A stretch of 64,000 bases of DNA from Cacajao melanocephalus. Taxonomy: Eukaryota > Chordata > Mammalia > Primates > Pitheciidae. The stretch spans positions 19,117 through 83,116 of the forward strand of contig CAUYLG010021747.1 of NCBI GenBank assembly GCA_963573385.1. Direction: 5' to 3'. The notes below the pieces were generated by a model. The model was not told where the DNA came from, made no database searches, and worked only from the letters and a program-made list of their open reading frames with translations. A program made the translations under genes and the position numbers. Each line of letters opens with the position of its first letter. The first letter of the stretch is position 1. Shown piece by piece: positions 54,141 through 64,000 of this stretch.

Positions 54141-55370
54141 ACCCTTTGCAGAATGAAGTTGCTGTGCCTGTTCACTTAACATCACAAGTGGGCCAGGAAA
54201 TATCAAAATGAGCGTAAGTAGGTCCTGGGTTCCACACTTTACTTTCTGGCCCACTCTGTAACAGCCCTACTTCCTCCTGATGATCAGGTCAATTACCTCT
54301 GCCAAGGTGGTAACTCCTCTCCTAGTCTGCTGGGCCCTGGAGGCAAGGAACAAAAGTGTCCAGGTGACAGCTGTAACTTAATGATACTCTTGCTATGTTC
54401 CAAGGTGAAAGTGTACCGTCTTTGAGGATGAGAGTTTCTAACCCTGCAGATCCCAGAGTTATATGATAAGAAGTACAACTCCCCCCCCTGACCCCATCAC
54501 CCCAGAGTGTTATTGGGAGTAGTGGCAAGTGGGGCCACTCCCACTCCTGGTCCCCGGACCTATGCAGTCTTTCTATTAGGACATAGAACCATATAAAAGT
54601 ATTTGATTCAATGCATATACCAGAGGGTGGTAATCCATCCTTCCAGAGTATTTTCTCCAAGAAGCACTTTAGGAAGCTAGCCACTTCCGGGTGGTGCATA
54701 TTTGAAATGATTCAGTAGATCCTGTGGCCAGGGCTAATTTCTAAACCTCAGTTACCATAAGCTGAAGGCTATGGCTTGATGCAATGTTATCAATGTTATA
54801 TAGAATTCTGTGCCAATATAGCAAGCATTCCATAACCCCATCCCTTGCATGGTAGTGCTGGCTAAGTTCCCATGAGCAGGAAAGCAAATGTATACCCAGA
54901 GTGTGTGTCTATGCCTGTTATAAGGAACCACTGGCCCCTCAGGATGAAAGGAGCTCATTAGAGCCAACTTACCAAGTGACTGATTGGTCTTCTTGAGCAA
55001 TAGTGTCATACTGGAAGCCCATCCCCAGTCCTCATGGTTGGCATGTTGGCTATTCAGCAGTGGTAGTGGCTAGATCAGCCTCTGTAAATGCAGTTCTTGC
55101 TGTTGGGCCCGTGTGTAATCTCTGCCACTGTGGCTACTTTGTTCACGTGTTCTTTGCTCCAGTGCTGGGGTGGCTGAAGTCAACTGGTGAGGTCGTTTTT
55201 GTCTGCCAGGTTATTTAATGTTTATTCGATGGTAGATGCCATCTGATGATGTGTATGAACATGTGATATAAAGATTCCCATACTTCATGTTCACTCTCAT
55301 GTCTGTCCACATGCTCTACCCTAGACAGAGAATAACAGTGAATGCCTATTTTAATGAAAATGGTGAAGAA
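54141..55370. other. Possible internal part of an old LTR element, unassigned
   Basis: No recognised family. A 125-codon minus-strand frame (54322-54699) and short others have no domain signature. The location just after an LTR-like relic suggests retroelement interior, but this is inference. Confidence 0.25.
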
Positions 55371-55500
55371 TTCCCTTTCTGAGGAAGTGAAATTTAATTT
55401 GAGAACTTAAGGATAGAAGAAACTGGCCAGGGAAAGAGGAAAGAGCATTCCAGACAGAGCAGATGCAGTTGCAAAGATTCTGTGATATATATATAAAAAA
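55370..55500. repeat. Ancient mammalian repeat, first half
   Basis: Contains gaggaagtgaaatttaattt and agagcattccagacagagca followed by gatgcagttgcaaag, the same ancient family as at 5840. The text resumes after the exon-like unit at about 55832-56040. Confidence 0.5.
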
Positions 55501-55511
55501 ATATGGCCAGT

Positions 55512-55831
55512 TTAACAATTCATCATAGTAAACATTCTGGCAAATAATTTTGTTTCTTTTTCTAGGAAACTGTTCTCAACCTTGTGTCAAATGAGGGGAT
55601 AGATAAGGTAAAATCTATTCATCATCTTGGACTTGCACAGACAATTGCTATGTCATTTATCATTGCTGAAGGACAGCTTCCTGTTCAACCTGTGGCAAGT
55701 CTAGCGAAGAAAACAGTTTCACTTGGAGTGGCAGGTTATCCCAGTCAAGACAATATTTGAAATCCTCATCAGTGGTTTTGCAAGAGTGTGTACATACAGG
55801 ATCAAGTCAATTACCCCTTTTCACTCCTTAG
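55512..55831 (+). other. Exon-like dispersed unit, copy 1
   Basis: About 320 bp similar to 57894-58228. Order: caattcatca, a pyrimidine tract ending in ctag (AG at 55564-55565), an open frame 55566-55760 of 64 codons and TGA, then shared sequence to cactcctta. I do not recognise the peptide, which includes SIHHLGLAQT and SLAKKTVSLG. Compared with copy 2 it lacks about 14 nt just after the AG. The flanks do not match those of copy 2, and the older repeat on both sides seems to be interrupted by it. No start codon in a good context or upstream exon is visible. It may be a fragment of a gene carried here, or a repeat with chance open frame. Confidence 0.5.
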
Positions 55832-56040
55832 GACAGTGTGGTAGAGCCGAGCAGGAGAGGGTGAGTGATGCAAGGTGAGGTTAACACGGAAAGCCATAGA
55901 GCAAGGAGGCGAAATAATGAGATTCACTTTTTGAAAGCTCATTCTGACTGTAGTGCATAGGGTTGGAAGAAAGCCAGGATGATGCTGGAACACCATCAAG
56001 AGTCAGTTTCCATAATCTCTGAGAGATAATACTGGCCTGG
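55832..56040. repeat. Ancient mammalian repeat, second half
   Basis: Contains ggacagtgtggtagagccga and ctcattctgactgtagtgca, continuing the family begun at 55370 after the inserted unit. Confidence 0.45.
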
Positions 56041-57890
56041 ATTAAGGAGGTCACAAATAATTCAGAAATGAATGGTTCAAAATCTGATGTGAAGGTAAAT
56101 TGTAGTAAGATGCATATTTTTGTAAGTTCAAAATAAAAATGCCACTTGGTATAAAGTTCATATCCTCACATAATGACTGAAGGGATCAATTAGATTTTTA
56201 TAGCTGTCATAAAAGCCATGCTCTTCACTTGGTTGGCAGGAGGGCATATTTACTAAGTAATGTATGTAAAACTAAGTCCTTCTGGTTTCTCACAGTTTTG
56301 CTGTACGTTACAACCAGTGAAGGAGTAAATAGTCAAGACTGAGGAAGGCTTCTCAGACACAGATTCTGGGAAGAAATGACAGAGTAACAATGCCAAATGA
56401 ACGCTGAGTTAGAACATCAGAAAACGAATGGAAAGGTTAGAATTTCAAGACCATGATGTGAGGCTGCAAAGAGACCTTTTCATCTCTATAGACTCTGAGG
56501 ATATCTTTGATCCAGCCAATAAAATAATGCACCCATGAAAACGAACTTGCACAATCGAAGAGTTAACTATCTCTATTGTTTTTATTCATTAAATGGAGTC
56601 CAAATACATTTCCATTTTTTAAAAATTCAATTCTCAAAGGATGATAGCTATCTGGAAAGTTTTATCTAGTGATCATCTTATTTAGCCACGGTGTAGAATA
56701 AATGAGATATTGTCGTATTTTAAGTCCCAAAGTCCATTGGCCTGTGGCACCAGTAAGAGCACCTTAAGAAGAAACAAAAAAACAAAAACATGTGGAAGGA
56801 ATTTGTCCCTGCCCTTAAGGAACACACTGTTCTTAGATGGCCTGCTGAGGCTGGCAGGAACATGGCTAATGATTTTTCAAAACTCCTTTCTCCAAATCTC
56901 CAAATCCTTAAAGCTAAAAATCTCTGTCCTGTGAAAACCCAGGTGTGAACACAGCCTGGTTCCCTGAAGCACTGTGGCATTTCTTTTTCTTTTTCTTTTT
57001 CTTTCCTCTTTTTTTTTTTTTTTTTTGCACATCAGAGCTGAGCCAAGAGTAACTTCCATTCCCGTTACAAACTCACTCTGCAAGTAGAGGAAGACATGCT
57101 CATTTGATAGCTGGGGAGTGACCCTTATGGGGTCCCTGGGGACCCAGTATCAGTGGCGCTCACTGTTTCCTCTTCCCTGGATGCAACAATATATTAAGGG
57201 AGAAAACAAAAAAGAGGAGGTTGGCTCTTTTCATGATTTTCCTTTTTAATTTTTGTTGAAAATGGAACAGTGTTCTCTTGATCCTTCAAACAAATGGAGG
57301 GGAAGTGGAAACCCAAAAGTTTCTCTTACGCTCCCCAGAGAGGGTGGCTGTGTTTGTAGTGTGATGTGGGAAAAGTCCTTGTGTATCTACGGCATTGTCA
57401 TGGTGTACCAATGTGATTTGCAGTAGGAAGTGTGGGATGAATAGAATTTTTATGTAAGAGAAAGTGATGGAGTCACATTCTTTAAATCAAAGATCTCCAT
57501 TTGCCCTTCATCTCTAAGATGTGCTTCCCCTGACTCCACCCCTTATCTTTATTAGCCGATGAGAAAAAACATTAAGGCTGTCTCTCTGAGCCTGATCCAA
57601 ACAATGAGTCCAAGCAGAAGTCCTTGCTACTCAGAATGCACTTGGGCAAGGAAAGTGAGAGAGTGAGGATCCTTGGCAGGACATGCCAGAGATTACACCG
57701 GCAATATGAAGGGGAAGTGGAGGGCCATTAAAATTTCTGGCATCGTACCTGAAAAATCACTTTAAACTGACTTTGAAATACATCGTGTGACTCTTTTCAC
57801 AGAGTGGATCTTAATAAACAAATGGTCTTTGGAAGAAAAATGGATAGATACATTAAGAGATGTCAAAAAGGATTATAAGGATAGTGCTTT
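56041..57890. other. Intergenic stretch with no recognised gene
   Basis: Apart from a T/C-rich low-complexity tract at about 56983-57026, nothing is recognisable. The small frames have no signature. Confidence 0.6.
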
Positions 57891-57893
57891 CGG

Positions 57894-58228
57894 TTAAGCA
57901 ATTCATCACATTAAGCATGCAGGCAAATAGTTTTGTTTCTTCTTCTAGAAAGTAGCAGTACTGAAACTGGTCTCAACCTTGTGTCAAATGAGGGGATGGA
58001 TGAGGCAAGATCTATTCATCATTCTGGACTTGCAGAAACAATTGCTGTGTCATTTATCATTGTTGAAGGACAGCTTCCCTTCCAAACTGTGGCAAGTCTA
58101 GCGAAGAAAACAGCTTCACTTGGAGTGGCAAATTATTCACATCAGAATGATATTTAAAATCTTCAGCAGTGGTTTTACAAGACTGTATACATACGGCATT
58201 GAGTTGATTGCCTCTTCTCACTCCTTAA
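57894..58228 (+). other. Exon-like dispersed unit, copy 2
   Basis: About 335 bp similar to 55512-55831. It opens with TTAA at 57894-57897 and ends with TTAA at 58225-58228. A pyrimidine tract ends in AG at 57947-57948. The frame 57963-58157 has 64 codons and TAA, aligned to copy 1 without indels. By my count 27 of 195 positions differ, affecting 19 codons before the stop, 17 of which change the residue. That pattern does not suggest a conserved protein. The frame continues upstream through SSST residues missing from copy 1. Source gene not recognised. Confidence 0.5.
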
Positions 58229-58830
58229 AAACCAATTTAAAATAAAAGAAACATGAAATTCCCAGTAATGACAAAGTCCTTATAGGAAGAAAAAGCAAAA
58301 ATCAAAGCAAAGTTATGCAGAGCCTCAGAAACGGATAATTACAACGTCAGCCTCCCCGGGGACATTCAATAAACATTCGTCAGGCATACTGATGCATCTC
58401 TTTGAAGAAAACACTGTTGACAGGGTCTAATTCCCTTAGAAGTCCCTCTAAGCCCCTCTCAGAAGACACAGGTGATTTTGTGGATTTCAAATGGCTTGTA
58501 TTTCCGAAAACTCCATATGTCTCCATGTTATTAATCTTCTTACATTCCTGCAGGGATGCTTCACTTTTGATCTCAGGTTTATCTATTCAAATGCTTTGTC
58601 TTATTCAGACCGTTAGCTCTCTGAGCAAAGGGCTTGGCTACTACTATACCATCTTCAGCAAGGTTTTAAACATACTTGGGATTGAATATAGCCACTATCT
58701 CTTCTTCTCCTTAGAGTTCTATCAGACCAAGATTGATAGATGAACTTATCAGGAAAAGCCTTCAAGAGCACCTCTACAAAATTCTGCTGTTTTAAAAGAT
58801 GCATTTTCCACTATGATTAATTAAAACTCT
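58229..58830. other. Intergenic stretch with no recognised feature
   Basis: A 113-codon frame (58402-58743) is open but has no family signature and no splice or promoter context. I see nothing else. Confidence 0.55.
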
Positions 58831-58834
58831 ATGA

Positions 58835-59455
58835 GAAAGAGAGGAGCTTCCGGAATGATAACGTAACGATGCCAGTGAAACTTCTCCCCCAGGGAGACAT
58901 CTATTAAACAGATAAAAGACAATCATTCAAAAATATCTGGTGATTGGCCAAAGGGTTTACAACAATTTAAGGAATATTTATTCAACAAATCTACAGAAAC
59001 TCAGTAGTACCAGTGAGAGGCCACGGCAATCAAGCTAGGGTCTGCACCCTTCCTCCTCCCCAGCTCTAGGTGGCTTGTCCAGTGGGCTTGGCAGCTGGCA
59101 ACTCCCACCTCCCCAACCTATGCAGACAGAAGATCTCTCCTGGGTGGATGTCCAGGAAACAGTTTCCCCCATCCCCAGCTGCTGTTCAGTGGGGAGGAGC
59201 TGAGTGGAGCAGCTGGTGAGGAGTGTAGCCCTTCATTCCCCATAACTCCGTGTCACGGTGGAGCTGTCCCAGTTGGTTCGGCAACCAACTGGCATTCCCA
59301 TCTTCCCCAGTTTCCTGGTGCAGGAAAGCTATTCTAGGCCAACTGAGCAGCCAGGGAACACCGGCAGGTTCCATTTCCCCTGGCCGTGCACTGCGCTGTG
59401 GAAGACCTATACTGAGGGAGGTAGCAGATGATGGCGGTGATGGTTGTACAACATT
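58835..59455 (+). repeat. Possible 5' region of an old L1-type element
   Basis: The GC-rich text with ccccagctgctgttcagtgg, ggagctgagtggagcag and gtggagctgtcccagttgg recalls the 5' part of old LINE elements, but the call is from memory of its style and is weak. Confidence 0.35.
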
Positions 59456-59499
59456 GTAAATATAATTAACGTATTCATAGGTTTTACGTTATCATCTTT

Positions 59500-60030
59500 A
59501 TCATTGTAGAAATACATACATAACATAAAATTTACCATTTTAAGTGGATAATTCAGTGGCAGTAAGTATATTCACAGTGTTGTACAATCATCCCCACTAT
59601 CTATTACTAGAAAATTTTCATTATCCCAAACTGAAACTCTGCACCCATTAAACAATAATTCCCATTCTCTCTTTTCCCCAGCCCTTGGTATACTCTATTC
59701 TACTTTCTGACTCTGAATTTGACTACTGAGGTACCCGTATAAGTGCAATTATGTAATATCTGTCCTTTATGTTAGGCTTATTTTATTACCATCATGTTTT
59801 CAAAGTTCATGCATATTTTGTACTGTAGCACATGTTAGAATTTCCTTCTTAAGGCTGAATAATATTTCATTATATATATTTATACTACATTTTGTTTATC
59901 CATTTATCCGTCAGTGAATGCTTAGGTTGTTGCCACATTTTGGCCGTTGTGAATAATGCCCCTATGAACACCGGGGCCAAACACTTGTTTCAGTCTCAGT
60001 TTTCAGTTCTTTCCATTTTGATTTTGAGTA
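59500..60030 (-). mobile_element. Antisense L1M fragment, interrupted by LTR and Alu
   Basis: Reverse strand of an old L1 3' region: aatttaccattttaagtgga, caaactgaaactctgcaccc, aatttgactactgaggtacc, gctgaataatatttcattat and ttgtgaataatgcccctatg. It resumes at 60401-60424 and 60743-60940 after two later insertions. Confidence 0.8.
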
Positions 60031-60035
60031 TATAT

Positions 60036-60400
60036 TGTCTTGATTCATTTTCTCCTGCTATAAAAGAATACCACAGACTGAGTAATGTCTAAACAATAGA
60101 AGTTTGTTTGACTCATGGATCTGGAGACTGGAAAGTCCAAGATTGAGGGACTAGCCTCTGGTGAGGGCTTTGTTGCTGCATCAGACCATGGCAGAAGGCT
60201 TCACATGGGTGAGAGAGAGAAAGGAATCAAACTCATCCTTTTATCAGGAACCCACTCCCAAGGAAATGGCATTAACCCATCTACGAGGGCAGAGTCTTCA
60301 CAACATGACCACCTCTTAAAGGTTCCGCCTCTGAACAATGTTGCAGCGGGGATTAAGTTTTCAACACATGAATTTTGAGGGACACATTCAAAACATAGCA
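60036..60400 (-). mobile_element. Solitary MaLR-type LTR inserted in L1M
   Basis: Antisense LTR with TG at 60036 and CA at 60399-60400 and 5-bp near-repeats at its edges (tatat 60031-60035, tatac 60401-60405). Text includes agaataccacagactgagta, ggaaagtccaagattgaggg and tgttgcagcggggattaag. It splits the L1M. No internal retroviral genes are attached. Confidence 0.65.
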
Positions 60401-60424
60401 TATACCTACATGTGGTAATATTCT

Positions 60425-60726
60425 CTTTTTGTTTTTTTTTTGAAACAGAGTTTCACTCTTGTTGCCCAGGCTGGAGTGCAATGGCACCATCTCAGCTCTC
60501 CACAACCTCCATCTCCTGGGTTCAAGTGATTCTCCTGCCTCAACCTGCTGAGTAGCTGGCTTTACAGGCATGCACCACCATGCCCAGTTAATTTTTGTAT
60601 TTTCGGTAGAGACAAGGTTTCTCCATGTTGGCCAGGCTGGTCTCAAACTCCCAACCTCAGGTGATCCACCCACCTCAGCCTCCCAAACTGCTGGGATTAC
60701 AGGCATGAGCCACCACGCCCAGCCGT
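60425..60726 (-). mobile_element. Full-length Alu with 16-bp target duplication
   Basis: Reverse orientation; perfect flanking repeats catgtggtaatattct at 60409-60424 and 60727-60742. The repeat lies in the remaining L1M text, so the Alu entered the L1M. Confidence 0.96.
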
Positions 60727-60742
60727 CATGTGGTAATATTCT

Positions 60743-60940
60743 ATGTTTAACTTTTGTGGTACTGCCAAATGGTTTTCCACAGAAATTACACCATTTTAAA
60801 TTCCCGCCAGCCATGCATGAGGGTTCCATTATCCCCACATCCTCATCAACACCTGTTATTTTCCATGTTTTAATAATAGCCAGCCCAATGGGTGTGAAGT
60901 GTGTCTCACTGTGGTCATAATTTTTTAATTAAAGCATTTG
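60743..60940 (-). mobile_element. L1M fragment, continuation
   Basis: Contains ggtactgccaaatggttttcc, acaccattttaaattcccgc and aatagccagcccaatgggtg, the next part of the same antisense L1 as at 59500. Confidence 0.75.
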
Positions 60941-61171
60941 AATTCTTTTATCTACTCAGCTGTTAATCCTGGGATCCATATTTACTTTCATAATCTCCTT
61001 TCTTTTCTCATGAATATAAAAAAATAGAAAATGAAAGATAAATTGTACCTGTTCGTTGTAAATAGAATGCCCAGTGATTTATATGGGGTTTATTTCTATA
61101 GCCGTCCTGTTGTTCTGTACCTCTTATTCTTCATACAACAAGGATCCTACTTGGGTTTTTAATAGAAGCTT
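60941..61171. other. Intergenic stretch between repeats
   Basis: AT-rich sequence with nothing recognisable. Confidence 0.5.
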
Positions 61172-61576
61172 TGTCTTAGTCCATTTTGTGTTGCTATAAA
61201 GGAATATCTGAGGCTAGGTAACTTATAAAGAAAAGAGGTTTATTTGGCTCATGGTTCTGCAGGCTGTTCAGGAAGCATGGTGCCAGCATCTGCTTCTAGT
61301 GAAGGTCACAAGCTGCTTCCACTCGTGGTGGAAGGGGAAGGGTGCAGAGATCCCATGGCAAGAGAAAAAGGAGGTGCAGAATCTGTTCAATAACCAGATC
61401 TTTCAGGAACTAACAGAGGGAGAACTCACACCCCTCTGCCCAGGGTGAGTGGGCACTATTCATGAGGGATCCCCACCTCTGCCATGACCCAAACACCTCC
61501 CATTAGGCCCTTCCTCCAACACTGGCAATCAGTTTCAATGTAAGAATTCAAGGGGATGAACATCCAAACTATATCA
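61172..61576 (-). mobile_element. MaLR-type (MST-like) solitary LTR
   Basis: Antisense: starts tgtcttagtccattttgtg, has ggtaacttataaagaaaag, gctcatggttctgcaggc, tggtgccagcatctgcttc and cacctcccattaggccc, and ends aactatatca. TG and CA ends are present. The edges agctt and agtct are only a weak target duplication. Confidence 0.75.
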
Positions 61577-61721
61577 AGTCTTTATTCCAGTTAAAGCATT
61601 TTCTTCTGTTTAACCATTCCATTTTCTTTTTCCACCCTGTATTCTATTTTCCCTTTATCCTGCGTTGTAAGGTGACCTAATAGCTAACTGTGCCCTTGGT
61701 TGACCTCTATAAAACTTGCAT

Positions 61722-64000
61722 CACCAATAAAAAATGATAAAGGGGAGGCCACCACTGATTCCTTGGAAATACAAACTGCCATCAGAGATTACTACAAACA
61801 GCTCTATGCACATAAACCAGTAAACCTGGAAGAAATGGATAAATTCCTGGACACTTGGACACTCCCAAGACTAAGCCAGGAAGAAGCTGAAACCCTGAAT
61901 AGACCAATAACAAGGTCTGAATTTGAGGCAGCAATTAATATCCTACCAACCAAAAAAAGTCCAGGTCAAGACTGGTTCACAACCGAATTCTACAAGACAT
62001 ACAAAGAGGAGCTGGTACCATTACTGTTGAAACTATTCCAAACAATAAAAAAGAGGGAATCCTCCCTACCTCTTTCTATGAGACCAACTTCATCCTGATA
62101 CCAAAATCTGGCAGAGACACAACTAAAAAAGAAAACTACAGGCCAATATCCATGATGAATATTGATGCAAAAACTTCAATAAAATACTGGCGAGCTGAAT
62201 CCAAAGCACATCAAAAAATTTATCCACCACAATCAAGTAGGCTTCAGCCCGGGGATGCAAGGCTGGTTCAACATATGCAAATCTGTAAACATAATTCACC
62301 ATGTAAACAGAACCAAAGACAAAAACCACATGATTATCTCAATAGATGCAGAGAAGGCCTTCGACAAAATTCAACAGCCCTTTATGCTAAAAGCTCTCAA
62401 TAACCTAGGTATCAATGGAACATATCTCAAAATAATAAAAGCTATTTATGACAAACCCACAGCTGATATCATACTGAATGGGTAAAAACTAGAAGCATTC
62501 CCTTTAAAAACTGGCACTAGACAAGGATGCCCTCTCTCACCACTCCTATTCAATATAGTATTGGAAGTCCGAGCCAGAGCAATTAGGCAAGAAAAAGAAA
62601 CAAAGGGCATTCAATTAGGAAAAGAAGTCAAATTGTCCCTATTTGCAGACAACATGATCATATATTTAGAAGACCCCACCGTCTCAGCCCAAAACCTCCT
62701 TCAGCTGATAAGCAACTTCGGCAAATCTCAGGATACAAAATCAATGTGGAGAAATCACAAGCATTCCTATACACCAATAACAGACAAACAGAGAGCCAAA
62801 TCATGAGCAAACTCCCATTTACAGTTGCTACAAAGAGAATAAAATACCTAGGAATAAGACTAACAAAGGATGTAAGAGATCTCTTCAAGGAGAACTACAA
62901 ACCATTGATCAAGGAAATAAGAAAGGACATAAACAGATGGAAAGACATTCCATGCTCACGGTTAGGAAGAATCAATATTGTAAAAATAGCCATACTGCCC
63001 AAAGTAATTTATAGATTCAATGCTATCCCCATCAAGCTACCATTGACTTTCTTCACAGAACTGGAAAAAACCTAAACTTCATATGGAAAAAACTTAAACT
63101 TCATATGGAACCAAAAGAGAGCCTGCATAGCCAAGACAATCCTAAGCAAAAAGAACAAAGCTGGAGGCATCACGCTGACTTCAAACTATGCTACAAGGCT
63201 ACAGTAATCAAAACAGCATGGTACTGGTACCAAAACAGAGATATAGACCAATGGAACAGAACAGAGGCCTCGGAGGCAATGCCACACATCACAACCATCT
63301 GATCTTTGACAAACCGGACAAAAACAAGCAATGGGGAAAGGATTTCCTGTTTAATAAATGGTGTTGGGAAAACTGGCTAGCCATAAGCAGGAAGCAGAAA
63401 CTGGACCCCTTCCTTACACCTTATACAAAAATTAACTTCAGATGGATTAAAGATTTAAACATAAGAACCAACACCATATAAACCCTAGAAGAAAGCCTAC
63501 GCAACACCATTCAGGACATAGGCACACAGGCAAGGACTTCATGACTAAAACACCAACAGCAATGGCAACAAAAGCCAAAATAGACAAATGGGATCTAATT
63601 AAACTTAAGAGCTTCTGCACAGCAAAAGAAACAATCATTAGAGTGAATCGGCAACCAACAGAATGGGAAAAAATTTCTGTAATCTACCCATCTGACAAAG
63701 GCCTAATATCCAGAATCTACAAAGAACTAAAGCAGATTTACAAGAAAAAAAAAAACCCATTCAAAAGTGGGCAAAGGATATGAACAGACACTTTTCAAAA
63801 GAAGACATATGTGCAGCCAAGAAACATATGAAAAAATGTTCATCTTTGGTCATTAGAGAAATGCAAATCAAAACCACATTGAGATACGACTCACACCAGT
63901 TAGAATGGCCTTCATTAAAAAATCTGGAGACAACGGATGCTGGAGAGGCTGTGGAGAAATAGGAACACTTTTACACTGTTGGTGGGAGTGTAAATTAGTT
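61722..64000 (+). mobile_element. 5'-truncated, decayed L1 ORF2 (reverse transcriptase region on)
   Basis: Sense-strand L1 beginning inside ORF2 just before the reverse-transcriptase domain and continuing past the window end, so endonuclease and ORF1 are absent. Reading passes through several frames. Visible damage: a stop at 62483-62485 where a Gln codon is usual, repeated frame changes between 62090 and 63550, a 22-nt tandem duplication near 63073-63108, and FADN in place of the family's FADD at 62642-62653. It is a dead copy. Small frames inside it are fragments of one protein, not separate genes. Confidence 0.97.

Noticed and set aside
57894..58228. piggyBac-type element on the strength of TTAA ends
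   Set aside because: The ends next to the TTAA sites are not inverted repeats of each other and lack the family's usual CCC start, so the transposon class is left open.
61700..63962. A series of frames that look like separate proteins
   Set aside because: All are broken pieces of one L1 ORF2 and are reported as a single mobile element.

Overview
The window is nuclear DNA from a primate. It contains about a dozen Alu copies, several with intact target-site duplications, together with L1, MIR, L2-like, MER and MaLR-type LTR relics. It also carries a multi-exon vertebrate C2H2 zinc-finger gene with GT/AG introns. I cannot tell from the sequence alone whether this is human or another anthropoid.

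The one real protein-coding gene I can support is ZNF366 (also called DC-SCRIPT), on the + strand. Four coding exons (30030-31361, 34941-35132, 44031-44205, 47502-48034) join in phase with canonical splice sites. They give 743 residues: a proline-rich N-terminus, eleven C2H2 fingers at about residues 255-556, and an acidic C-terminal tail with two CtBP-type PxDLS motifs (PFDLS 590-594, PEDLS 645-649). The first coding exon starts 14 nt after its splice acceptor, so there is at least one upstream non-coding exon. No promoter is evident, and positions 1-30015 read as intron 1 with the transcription start off the left edge. The 3' UTR probably runs from 48035 to about 51855, where a good AATAAA lies. 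It contains one full Alu and one MER20-like element.

Layout: 1-30015 is intron 1 (AT-rich, old repeats, six Alu copies or fragments near 3.1, 4.1, 8.3, 12.4, 19.8 and 21.6 kb plus one at 28.7 kb, an AC microsatellite at 9.05 kb). 30016-48034 holds the coding exons and introns 2-4. 48035-51855 is the 3' UTR. 51860-64000 is intergenic and dominated by mobile elements: an Alu with target duplications at 52.4 kb, an LTR-like element at 53.8 kb, a nested L1/LTR/Alu stack at 59.5-60.95 kb, a second MaLR LTR at 61.2 kb, and a 5'-truncated, decayed L1 ORF2 running off the right edge.

The most curious object is a roughly 320-335 bp unit present twice, at 55.51-55.83 and 57.89-58.23 kb. Each copy has a splice-acceptor-like tract followed by a 195-nt open frame ending in a stop, with no indel between the frames. 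The flanks do not match, and copy 1 appears to interrupt an older repeat, so it behaves like a dispersed unit. I do not recognise its source. Most differences between the copies change the amino acid, which argues against selection on a protein.
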